Positions 12,410 through 21,794 of a stretch of 64,000 nt of DNA are shown here, in pieces. Positions within the stretch are counted from its first letter, which is position 1. Each line of letters opens with the position of its first letter. The translations under genes were made by a program, and so were the position numbers. The notes beneath the pieces are model-generated. The model saw only the letters and a list, made by a program, of their open reading frames with translations, was not told the DNA's origin and searched no databases. Origin of the DNA: Pleurostoma richardsiae (taxonomy: Eukaryota; Ascomycota; Sordariomycetes; Calosphaeriales; Pleurostomataceae); the NCBI GenBank assembly GCA_030052745.1, contig JANBVO010000025.1, forward strand, positions 62,001-126,000. The letters run 5' to 3'.

Positions 12410-13103
12410 TCGCCCAGGTCTCTTGTGCATATTTGCAGGCATGAGTAGGGTGCATTGTCTTCACTTCGGTCACGCACATGAAATCTCGGCCTGCCTACCT
12501 AGATATGGACATGCCGAGTAGCTCACCTCACCTCAAGAACCAAGTCCACAGTTATTATTCCACAGATATACAGGAGAGACTTCCGCGCAACCTGGACAGC
12601 CAGTCGGCGAGAGCCCTGCTGTGTAGACTGTTCGTAGATTCCGCTCCCGTGGGCTGAGACGGTTTCATCCGTCCAGTGAAGCCAAGGCCCAGCACAGACC
12701 AATGATACTGATACCACTAGGTATGCTGGAGCCGTCTGGAGGCCGGCGTGGCACGATGTGAAACTCGAAACTCGAAACAAACAGCGGCGCGGGTGCCAAG
12801 ATCGCAAGCGGGACTCGACTGCTCAAGCCACAGATGCGGCTGTGCACCCTTGTCGAGCCTAAGAACGACGACCGACGTACACACAACTGTGCTGCTGCAT
12901 TTCACTACGAGCACTTGCATGTGCATCGTAGGGCTGGAGCTCGCTGCAGATAAGACGCCTCTTTCCCCTCTGTTTCGAAGCACAGGGCCACTGCCTAGCT
13001 ACAAGCGCAAGGCCCAGCACGCTCCATACGTACATCTACTCCGGAGGCGGCCGTGTGGGCCAAGACAGTGTCTGGCCGTCGTGGTCTCGCACAACCCGCG
13101 GAC

Positions 13104-13824
13104 ATGGACGCAGTAGCACCTATACCACCCACTGACGCCGGTTCGCCAGCTCGCCAGCCGGGAGCCCTCAACTATGTCGTCGGTTTTCTGCTGGTGGGGC
13201 TCGCCTGGGGTTTTACTACACCCTTCATACGACGGGCTGCGCGTGAACACCATCCGCCGCCCCATCCGGTGCTCGAGTCCGCCGCCGTTACGCGTAGCTG
13301 GCTGAAGACGAGGGCGTACCGCGCATTCTTTGCCGTCGTCGACCTGCTGCGTAACCCGCGCTATGCCGTCCCCCTCCTCATCAACCTCACAGGAAGCGTG
13401 TGGTTCTTCATTTTGATCGGGAATGGTATGTCAGCCTCGTTTCTCTCTATCGTAGTTGTCTCCTTTCCTTCTAGTCTGCTCAGTAGCACTGCTCCGAAGG
13501 GAATGGAAAAGGCACAGTCTGCGCAGTCAAGCAACACACGAACCTCCCCCCACACGGAAAGAGAGCCACGCTGACAAATATCACAGCGGAGCTGAGCCTG
13601 ACTGTCCCTATCGTGAACACGCTTGCGTTCCTGTTCACCGTGGTTGGCGACTGGTGGGTGGAGAATAAGGTCATCAGTCGAAGTCGGTGCTCTCCCCGTC
13701 CTCGCCGGCTTGAAGGTCCGGTGATCACAGTCTGCTAACCGACCCCTTTCATATAGGTACGCTGATGGGAATGATCCTGTCACTCTGTGGCATTGGCCTA
13801 TGCGTTCATAGTAAGAACACTTGA
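13104..13824 (+). CDS. TMEM234-like small multispan membrane protein
   Basis: Three exons are read: 13104-13425, 13587-13682 and 13757-13824 (161 residues). Four hydrophobic segments are visible: LNYVVGFLLVGLAWGFTTPF, AVPLLINLTGSVWFFILIGN, LTVPIVNTLAFLFTVVGDWW and TLMGMILSLCGIGLCVHS. The order, length and the phrases WGFTTPFIRRA and NLTGSVWFF match the TMEM234 family (related to the drug/metabolite transporter superfamily), whose biochemical role is unknown. The first intron is ordinary (GTATGT...CACAG). The second has a good branch point (CTGCTAAC) and acceptor (ATATAG), but the donor that keeps frame and the conserved ISRxTL junction is the poor GTCGGT at 13683, so that boundary is less certain. 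Confidence 0.8.
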
Positions 13825-14471
13825 AGTTGCAAGCAGCTTGTCACTTTCGCTTCAAAAAGGAGAATGTATGCTCTTCTCGAGACTTGCGACTTTCTGGGCT
13901 TCGTTGTTTCCTGTACAGATACACGCAAGGTTGATGAGTGATATTAGAGCACAGCAGAGCTGAGCAGCCAATCCTTTAGATCACTCCTGTGGCCATGTCT
14001 TAGGGGTATATCTTCTCTAGAGTATCACCTTGATGGTTCTCATCTGCTGTCTTCCGAGATGGACTAACGGAACAGCGCATTTCTGCCGCATGGTGCCTGC
14101 GCCATGCTCTCGAGATCCCCTGCTCCTGGCAGTCGGCAATTTTTCCAGCCGTGCTTCTCGGGAGATATGCCTCCAAGGCATAGTCTTCGAGGCGTCTGCG
14201 TCAGCATAGACGCCAAGATCGGAGCGCATCCAGTCCACGTGCCAATATGTACAAAGAAAGGAGAAGATATCCATCACCGTAACAAGGAAAGGTCCATGCA
14301 CTTAACCCTCCGTTACGTCCGTGTTGTGCATCGTGGTCCATCGCAATCATGTACTCGTCCACTGGAGCGATCGTCGGAAGGCAGTGCTCTACTCATCCTC
14401 TTCCTTGTCTCCCAGCAGCATATTATTGTATTATCGGGGGCTGGGCCCAGTATGGTGAATTCCCCGCGGCT
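13825..14471. other. Intergenic between convergent genes
   Basis: The TMEM234-like gene and the orphan gene converge here. I see no gene or repeat, only 3' flanking sequence. Confidence 0.5.
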
Positions 14472-15318
14472 TCATCGTCGTGCGCGTAACCAGCGCTGCA
14501 CGCTGCGTAAGCTAGGGTCCTCAGCCGTCCAGCGGCCCATACTTCGGTCAGATGTCTGGAGTTCAGAGTAGATCGCTTCGTCGGTGATGCTGGAGAGTTC
14601 CTAAGGATGCATGTTAACTTCGGATCCGGACACCTCTCTCCGGTAAGACGAGTCTCAGACTGCGAACTACCAGGAAGAGATGAGGGCAATCTGCTTCATG
14701 GGATGGAAATGGAGGAGACAGACGTACAACTCTCAGCTGCTGGTCGAGTTGTCGAAGTTGAGATTCATTTCCCGAATGCGGTCTCCCGCCCGCTAGGATA
14801 TGCTCTCGATATTCGACCCATCTTTGCGCAGCTGCCTGACGAAGGTAAATCTTTTGCGCCTCATGACGTCTCGAAAAGGCGTCTAGCAGTACCCTTTGCT
14901 CGGTGAGAACCACGGTGTTAGTTTCCTTTGAGCCTCGGAAGCCGCGTTCACGGATCGAGGGGAGGAAGACACACTGCTGCAACTCAGCCTTCCTCTGCTC
15001 CTCCGGACCGCCTCTCGCCTGGGGAACAGATGTGTCGGCACCGCAGTTCAATATGTGCTGGCCGTCAATGTTGCATTGCCTCAGAGCAGCCCATCCCTCA
15101 GTGTAATAATCGTCCATGTCCGTCGGATCAACCGGGGCCGCGGCTATATAGTATTGGATATTCTGGAAGTCAGCGAGGACTTCGGCGACTCGCGCCGTGC
15201 GGAACTCGTTGACTAGCAGGGGGGATTCTTCGGTCAGTGACCCTTGGACTTGGACTTGACGCCGAAATTCTCGCCCGGGTTCGAGGTAGGGCATCAAGGA
15301 AGACGTACGCCCACTCAT
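14472..15318 (-). CDS. Orphan protein, two exons, family not recognised
   Basis: Exon 1 (15318-14728, 197 codons) joins exon 2 (14600-14472) across a 127-base intron with donor GTACGT, a GTTAAC branch point and acceptor CCTTAG. The product has 239 residues. The join is phase 0 and extends a helical stretch (LRQLDQQLRV|ELSSITDEAIYSEL) into MGRWTAEDPSLRSVQRWL. This supports a real gene, because the intron-retained frame reads into unlikely sequence. No signal peptide or transmembrane segment is seen. The C-terminal half is rich in Arg, Glu and Gln and probably alpha-helical, and five Cys are scattered through the protein. I do not recognise the family and assign no function. It may be lineage-specific. 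Confidence 0.55.
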
Positions 15319-17133
15319 TTGTGAAAGATAGGTCGGATACTACCTAGTAGACGCCCGAGAAAAGCAGAAGATGATCAAGGCAGCAATACAAAGAGGGACG
15401 ATTAGATGGGAACGTAGAACGAAAGCCTACGGTAACAAATGAAGGCCTAGATCGGCGAATGGGAAAGCAAGACGGAAAGGGAAAGATTGGCGGTCGTCGT
15501 GCATCGGGAGACGACCCATGATGGCTTCAGGAAGTGCGAGGTTACATCCTTTTTGTACGATCTCGTTTGCTCAAGGTTTCCGAGACTTTTGCGTGCCGGT
15601 ATGTGTGTGAGAAAGGGGGGGAGACGGAGGAGACGGAGCTCCCCTTAGTCTCGACGGTAGAAGCTCTCACGATGCTAGAAGGCTACGGCGTACTGGAGAG
15701 GCTGTACCTTGCGTCAACCCGGAGCACCCGCACGGCTGCGGGGGCTGCAGAAACATGGTAGTCTGCATCATCAGCTGCTACCGGGACATGCGAACGACTA
15801 CCCTGGCTGTCAAATCGGAGATATCACTTGCGTCCTGGCAGTCATCCGACGAAGGCAGCGGAAAGCTAGGAAACCCTACCGAGCTGTGAACCCGGCTCTG
15901 CGGCCCATGACTCGGAAGGACGAACCCCTGAACGCCTGGCAATGGCCCCATGCTCATGCATGCACTTGTGTCCCTTTCGTTCTTAGCAGGAGATGGAGCC
16001 TATTAGTGGGCACGATCTCTGGAGTGTGCCACACGGGGAGGGAGTGCCAAAGAGCCTCTTTCTGTGGTGGCTTGAGGAGAAAGTGTGGTGGTACAGGGGT
16101 GCAGAATGCGGAAAGGCGGCGGCGGACTTCAGCGACGCCATCGAAGCTAGAGCCGCCCAATCTGGCAAGGGGATCGTCGCCGGACTGGGATTGCTGTTGG
16201 CGTCTTGTCGGTGCAGCTGGCTGGCACAGTTTGGGCTGAGCTGAAAGTGCGATATTCTTAACAAAACCTGCATTAGGTTCTGTCCCGTGCTCCACGGCCC
16301 GGCATGTTGACCACGCCGCCAACTGAGGGTGGAAAAGGGAGGGAGCCCGGCATGTGTCGAGCAACAGAGAGACGAATAGCAGAATGACGAACGATCAGGA
16401 CAACGTTCCAGCTTCCCGGCGGCGTCCCGCTGAGCAGGCTGAGATCGTGTCTTCACTGGTCAGGGTGGCACGTAGGGGCAAACATGGAAGTTCCCGAACC
16501 GCTTTTCCGGGTACGAGTGGGTAGCCCGCGCCGGCGAGGCTTGCATGGCGCAAACGGGTAGGAGGTAAACGTCTCAGTATAACCGCCACGGATTGGGCGT
16601 CTTTCGTCCAGATGCCTCTTGCTACCTCAGTGGCGGCGTAGCAAGCCTCCCACTGGTTGCCCTATAAGGTTTAGACGACCACCAACGATGCGTGCTGCCG
16701 ACAAACTGCGCCCCGCGACCGACACGGTCGAGCAACGGCTCCCCCCTACCAGCCGCAACTCCACTCGGAGGTGCAGTTCAGCACGAGCTAGGCCTCCCGA
16801 GCCTCCGTTTGTCAGTTGAAGAGATTGTGAGCAAGAGAGACGCGAAGCCACGGCTTTCACTATGGTCCAGGCCAGCCTTCAGCCTTTTGGCAGAGCCGCA
16901 ACTGACCGAGCTGATCTTCTACCCCGTCAGATCTTCATTCGATGATTGAGTGTCCCGTACTCCGTTTGATATTATGACAGTGGTAAGAGGCTAATGACAC
17001 ATAAAGAGCTGTGACGGCTTCTTGTCCATGGATGGCGCCAGACAAGCAGCCGTTGAGTATTGGCACGCTCTGGCTGGTTCCATTCTGACACGCCACCCAG
17101 TTCCATCTACATCCTCATCCCGCTCAACCCAAG
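15319..17133. other. Gene-free intergenic stretch
   Basis: This 1.8-kb stretch lies between the start of the orphan gene and the end of the proteasome gene. Open frames up to about 175 codons occur on both strands but overlap each other, lack splice support and match nothing I know. A TACTCCG word occurs near 16955. I see nothing else. Confidence 0.45.
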
Positions 17134-18190
17134 TTAGTCTTTCTCCGCAATGGCCTGTAACCGCTCCTCGATCTCGTCTTCGGTCAGAGTCCTGAAACCG
17201 GGGTAGGTCCCTTCCTTGCCGTCCGCCCTTGGGCCACCCACGATTCCGATCTCGATTTCGGTCTTCTTGAAGTCCATGCTGAGCACTGTGCTGAGGGTGG
17301 TGATGGCCAGCTCCACCACTTCCTCCCAGGTGCCATCAGCATGATCCTTGTTCTTGAGCTTCTTCTCCAGGTGATTCAGGGCCTCCTGCTGTTTCGGCCC
17401 TGCAGCAGTTCCTTTGTAACCAATGTAGTACCCGGCTGGGTCACACTTGAAGAGCTGAGGACCAAATTCCGAATCGAGAGATACCAGGGTGGTGGCGACT
17501 CCGTATGGTCGCATGTAGGCCTGTGTCGAGGGATAAGCAAGACAAACAAAGATGGGTGTGGTCAACAGGTGTTGGGCTTACTCGCTGAGTATAGACCTGG
17601 CTGATATTTGCTAGCCGCTTGGCGAGGACATCGCATGGCATCTCATATCCGAACTTGTATCTGAACTCCGCCGCTTCACCTTGGGCTCGCTGCGCAAATG
17701 CCCGTGCATCTGCAATAGAACCAGTCATGACACATCCAACCGAAGGCGAAATCTGGAATATGTGCGAGACGGACGACGCATCGATGAGTTTGTCCTAGCG
17801 ATGCGGCTTAGCTGCGAAGCCGCCATGATACTAACGCAAGCCAACGTACCGGGACTTTCTTCTGCGACAGCACGACGGCACAGTCTTTGCCCCGCACGCC
17901 TATCGACATGATGTTTGCAGCTGTGATGGCTTTGAACGCATATTCTGGAGGACGGTTCAGCGGTCAGCCCCGAACACCTCTCTTGCAGCATGTCTGCCTG
18001 ACATCGGCAAGACTGCAACGGATCATTGGGTTTGCGTACCAACTTGGTATAATCTTCCCTGTTCGGAAAAGATGGTGATGTGCCTGTCAAATCCTGCGCT
18101 GCCTGGAAAAGAGCTGGGTTAGCTGGGCGTCGAGCAGGCGAGGCTGCGCAGTCAGAGCTGAGCTGCGATGCAACGTAACGTACCCGACAT
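17134..18190 (-). CDS. SCL1: 20S proteasome subunit alpha-1 (alpha type-6)
   Basis: Five exons are read at 18190-18184, 18102-18040, 17944-17850, 17794-17582 and 17520-17134. All have GT-AG introns and every phase agrees, giving 254 residues, the usual length. The N-terminus [20 protein letters not shown] carries the alpha-subunit signature, continued by [11 protein letters not shown]. Other landmarks are [50 protein letters not shown] and [22 protein letters not shown]. Alpha subunits form the outer rings of the 20S core, gate substrate entry and are not catalytic, so no N-terminal Thr is expected. The first coding exon is only seven bases (ATGTCGG). The neighbour at 18876 is divergent. Confidence 0.96.
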
Positions 18191-18875
18191 CTTGGACAGT
18201 AAGGCGGCGTCGGCAGGACAGATGACTTTTCCGGGAGAGTTGAAATGATCGTCCTGGAGTCAAAGGTTTAATCTGTAAGCTTTCGATGGGGTGAAATCGC
18301 GAGAGGAGGAGGGCTGATGGTGGGAGAACTTGGAGAGATCGGAGCTTGGGTGTTGCTTGACAGAGCTCCCTTAGAATCGACGCGTTGCAAGAGCTTGCCT
18401 GGAGAAGGCCGACACCCTAAGCAGCTTATTTGCGCCTGAGGCATCAAGACTCGCTTACATAAGTCAGCTGCTAGAACGCCTCATGCTCTCTTATCGCTCA
18501 AAGAGGTCCAGGTAAAGGTACAGAAGTCAATGTCAGCTGCCCCGCGCTAAGATAAGCCGAAAATACATGGCCCTCGAGAAAAATTAGCGCGCATGTCGAA
18601 CGACGCGAGGGCCAGCCGCCCCCAGAAAAAAAAAGGAAAATAGGCGATAGCGACCCTACAATGTAGAATTATTGTCGATCGGGCTCCAATATCGTCAGCT
18701 AGGCTCCAAGCAGAAGTGAGTGTCCCTGCAGTCGCAGGTATCTCAAGACAAACGCGATTGAAGGGCTCGTGTCATGTGTCTGCTATTACGGCCACCTACG
18801 CTCTAGTCGAGCCTTCTGCTTTGCCAGACTTTTCTTCCCTTCACCCTCCTCTCCTTTCGCCCGTTTCTTGCTATC
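18191..18875. promoter_or_regulatory. Divergent intergenic region, proteasome alpha-1 / WKF gene
   Basis: These 685 bases separate two divergent genes and must hold both promoters. The stretch just before 18876 is pyrimidine-rich, as is common for fungal leaders. I did not find a GGTGGCAAA (PACE-type) element close to the proteasome start. Confidence 0.45.
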
Positions 18876-20189
18876 ATGTACGCCCAAGGCATGCCAACGC
18901 AGCGAGTTCCGGCGTGGAAGCGATTGGGCCTCAAGCTTAAAGCAGGTGCATCTGAGGAAAGCCCTGCTGTGCATGCCGCGTCTGCACACCAGCAGCCCAA
19001 TTCTACCGGTTCCAGCATCCATGCCGCCGATGTTTCTGCACGATCCTCGAACAACAAGAGAAGACAGGTCCCTTCCGCCTCCTATCCCGCACCGGATCAC
19101 ACCGCCGCCAACAAGAGACCACGGAGGGACGACACCTACGAGTCATCGCCGGCTTTGAAGAGGCAGAAGTCAGTATCATTTGCTGACGGGACGAAAGCCG
19201 GAGAGCAGATTGCCGCTGTTGGGGAAACCCCGACACCAAAGAAGCCGAAGAAGCAGAAGAAGAAGAAGAAGAAGCCAAAGCCGTCTGCGAAGGAGAGCAA
19301 GCCGCTCAGTCTCGAACCCTCGTTAGAGTACCTAAGACAGTGGCACAACGCTCGAGAGTCGTGGAAGTTCAATAAGAACCACCAGACTCTTTTGATCAAG
19401 AGTGTCTTCGACGGTACTGCCATCCCTTCTACGGACATCGACACATTTTACCTATACATTCGAGACCTCAAGGGCTTCGTACGGACTCGGCTGTTGGAGA
19501 CGGCGCGGGAGATCGGGAAGAAGGACATGGAGCAGGGTTCAGCGGGGTTTCTGGAGGGCACAAATGAGGTGGAGGTAAAGCAGCAACAGTACGACGAAAT
19601 TATCAACCGCCTACTCCAAGTCCAGCATGACGGCAATGGCAGCAGTAGCAGCAACAGCACGGCAACTAAGAGAAAGTTTGACGAGCTAGCCTTCCTCATG
19701 CAGCAAGCGGACGAAGAGGTCAAGCAGCGGGTGCTGAAGCGGATGCGTGCTGAGCTGATCGCGGATGAGCTGTCGGAGAGCGGCGAAAGCTCTAGGTCGG
19801 GGGGAACGACGATGTCGTCGTCGGAGTCGTCGGAGTCGGCGGGACGGGGCGTTGGCGATGCCACCACTGAGAAGCGCGTCAAGTTAAACGATGGCTCCCA
19901 GCAGAAGGTCAAGCGACGAAGAAAGATGCGCACAGGAGTTGATGACGACAGTAGCGATTCCGACTCGGACGAGTCTTCCAGCTCCAGGTCGAGCAGCAGC
20001 AGCAGCAGTGGCTCGTCCGACGATGAGTCGGAAGACGACGAGATGGAGCTGGCGCCGGGGAATGCCGCCTTTGAGACGTCTTCATCAAGCAGCTCGTCTT
20101 CTTCCTCCGGCTCGGGATCCGAGTCTGCATCAGATTCAGACGGAGATGAGTCTGATGAAGACCGCGAAAGCGAGAATGACGACGATTGA
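18876..20189 (+). CDS. WKF-domain nucleolar-type protein (C7orf50-like)
   Basis: A single exon encodes 437 residues. Residues about 120-140 are a strongly basic run (KKPKKQKKKKKKPKP) that looks like a nuclear or nucleolar signal. Residues about 145-210 hold the WKF domain: LEYLRQWHNARESWKFNKNHQ and SVFDGTAIPSTDIDTFYLYI. The C-terminal quarter is a Ser/Asp/Glu tract ending in acidic residues. The WKF domain defines the family of human C7orf50, a nucleolar protein tied to ribosome biogenesis; its molecular role is not settled. The start could also be the ATG five codons downstream (MPTQRVPAWKRLGLKLK). The 3' end faces the SIS-domain gene. Confidence 0.85.
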   Translation: MYAQGMPTQRVPAWKRLGLKLKAGASEESPAVHAASAHQQPNSTGSSIHAADVSARSSNNKRRQVPSASYPAPDHTAANKRPRRDDTYESSPALKRQKSVSFADGTKAGEQIAAVGETPTPKKPKKQKKKKKKPKPSAKESKPLSLEPSLEYLRQWHNARESWKFNKNHQTLLIKSVFDGTAIPSTDIDTFYLYIRDLKGFVRTRLLETAREIGKKDMEQGSAGFLEGTNEVEVKQQQYDEIINRLLQVQHDGNGSSSSNSTATKRKFDELAFLMQQADEEVKQRVLKRMRAELIADELSESGESSRSGGTTMSSSESSESAGRGVGDATTEKRVKLNDGSQQKVKRRRKMRTGVDDDSSDSDSDESSSSRSSSSSSSGSSDDESEDDEMELAPGNAAFETSSSSSSSSSSGSGSESASDSDGDESDEDRESENDDD

Positions 20190-20555
20190 GGGGACTTGCA
20201 GGCCACATTGCTCTAGAACAGGTGTACCTCTACCGAAAGAGCTCTTTTCAGCTCTTTCTTCTTTAAGCGTAAGGCGATAAGAATCATAGGCGACGGTCGG
20301 ATCTGGGACTGCCATTGTAGTAAATACCATTTCGCCAACACCGATTGCAATATTCACAAAAGCTTGAAGACTATTTACTTCGAATCAGTCGCGTCGTGAC
20401 TGTACAGCGAATGTAGTGAGAGTCCTGCGACAGCGCCTTGCGCCAAAACTCCTATGCACTAAAATCCCCGTCAAGTGTGACCTCCCATAATGCTTCTCAT
20501 GTGAGGCAGGGCGAAGTTGACGCCTGATCTAAAGAACGTCTGAGTCGTCGATGTA
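20190..20555. other. Intergenic between convergent genes
   Basis: About 365 bases lie between the stops of the WKF gene and the SIS-domain gene. It presumably holds both 3' UTRs. I see nothing else. Confidence 0.5.
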
Positions 20556-21794
20556 TCACAGCGTAATTTGCAGCAGATAGTCAACTTCCAAGACCCCGAC
20601 AACCTCGCCCCCGTCAAGCACGGCGATGATCGATTCTGCATTGCAGCCTTCAGCGTCGACACCGCCCGGGGTCTGGAGACCATGGATCCAGTCGACTGCC
20701 TTTCGAGGTTTTGTGTCTGCGGCGAGAGAGATGAAACTGCCTCGGTCGACGACCAGCCACGGCAAATCTGTAATGGGGAGGGGAAGGTCCGCCGAGTCGA
20801 GGCGTCGAATCCGGCCTGGTGGTATTACGCCCTCGCGGATTCGAATCCACCCGCTCTTGGAGGCATAGCCGGCCTTCAAGACGTCTCCCGCGGTGATGGG
20901 GGCGCTTCCAGTGTCCTCCAAAATAGCAATTTCTGACCATGGAACGGCATGATCCTTCACACTCTTCGGCCTTCTTAGCGACGCGCCGATGGCGCCTCCC
21001 GGGTGGTTCTTGGCGAAGACGGAGCCGACGCTTGGGTGCAATTCTCGGGAGCAGACTAGAGCCAGGGCGTCGCCGAGGGCGAGCGCGACGGTCGTGGATG
21101 TGGTGGGGGCCGAGACGCCGAAGGACACCATCTCCGGCTCGTGGATGGGTGCGGGCAAGAGGATGATATCGGGGCGATGCTGCACCAGCTCGCAGGTGTC
21201 GGGTCGAGTGTGCGAGGTGAGAACAATCAGGGGCAACGACCTGTCGATATGCGGAAGAAGCGTGAGGAGCTCCGGCGTCTTCCCTGAAAATGTGATGAAC
21301 AAGATTGTGTCATGACGCCCGACGTGGCCGAGGTCGCCGTGGAGGGCCTCTGTGGGGTGGAGAAAGGAGGCGTGCAAGGCAAGGCTGTTGAACGTCGCAA
21401 CCAGTTTCTTTGCTATGTGGCCAGATTTCCCCACACCAACGACGACCAGCTTGCCCTTCTGCCCCTGGTGGCGGGTGACGGCCTCGACAGCTTTGTCGAA
21501 GCCGTCCCTGGCCGTGGAATCCGCGGCGTACAGGCTGGTCAGGCTCTGCAGAGCCGTGGCCTCGGTGTTCAGCGCATGGACGGCACCGGCTATCCGATCC
21601 TCGTAGCGGTGACTGCGCTCGTCTGCAGAGTGCCCGGGCGCCTCCGCATCTAGATCAAGCTCCTCTATGGGACTACAGAGCCCCGATGCATCCGGCGTTA
21701 TGGGGGACGGCGGAGACGGCGGCGGCACAGCCGGTCCCTGCGTGGCACCCACCAGATACACGGCGCTGTTATGAACGGGGCGGTGCTCAAGCAT
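20556..21794 (-). CDS. SIS-domain sugar-phosphate isomerase (KpsF/GutQ-like)
   Basis: A single exon encodes 412 residues from the ATG at 21794. The frame is open a further 77 codons upstream but only GTG/TTG codons are available there. The SIS domain occupies roughly residues 90-270: GKLVVVGVGKSGHIAKKLVA, HPTEALHGDLGHV, ILFITFSGKTPEL, PLIVLTSHT and VSAPTTSTTVALALGDALA, ending in NHPGGAIG. GVGKSGHIAKK, HPTEALHGDLG and NHPGGAIG are hallmarks of arabinose-5-phosphate isomerases, which interconvert ribulose-5-phosphate and arabinose-5-phosphate. The C-terminal 140 residues sit where bacterial enzymes have paired CBS domains and look CBS-like (ESIIAVLDGGEVVGVLEVD). Fungi make no KDO, so the physiological substrate is open. 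Confidence 0.85.
   Translation of the reverse strand: MLEHRPVHNSAVYLVGATQGPAVPPPSPPSPITPDASGLCSPIEELDLDAEAPGHSADERSHRYEDRIAGAVHALNTEATALQSLTSLYAADSTARDGFDKAVEAVTRHQGQKGKLVVVGVGKSGHIAKKLVATFNSLALHASFLHPTEALHGDLGHVGRHDTILFITFSGKTPELLTLLPHIDRSLPLIVLTSHTRPDTCELVQHRPDIILLPAPIHEPEMVSFGVSAPTTSTTVALALGDALALVCSRELHPSVGSVFAKNHPGGAIGASLRRPKSVKDHAVPWSEIAILEDTGSAPITAGDVLKAGYASKSGWIRIREGVIPPGRIRRLDSADLPLPITDLPWLVVDRGSFISLAADTKPRKAVDWIHGLQTPGGVDAEGCNAESIIAVLDGGEVVGVLEVDYLLQITL

Larger units (their letters stand above)
11674..13103. promoter_or_regulatory. Divergent intergenic region with palindromic motifs
   Basis: This 1.4-kb gap lies upstream of both the C2-domain gene (minus) and the TMEM234-like gene (plus). 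At about 12268-12337 it holds a cluster of TACCT/AGGTA words in both orientations, and at 12389-12409 a perfect inverted repeat. Both motif types are common in Pezizomycotina intergenic DNA. No gene is supported. Confidence 0.5.

Noticed and set aside
19448-20206. 252-codon antisense frame opposite the WKF gene
   Set aside because: It is a Ser-rich mirror of the Ser/Asp/Glu repeats on the other strand, a known artefact of repetitive coding DNA.
20840-20875. GGATTCGAATCC, like a tRNA T-arm
   Set aside because: It is inside the SIS-domain coding region and no acceptor, D or anticodon arm fits around it.
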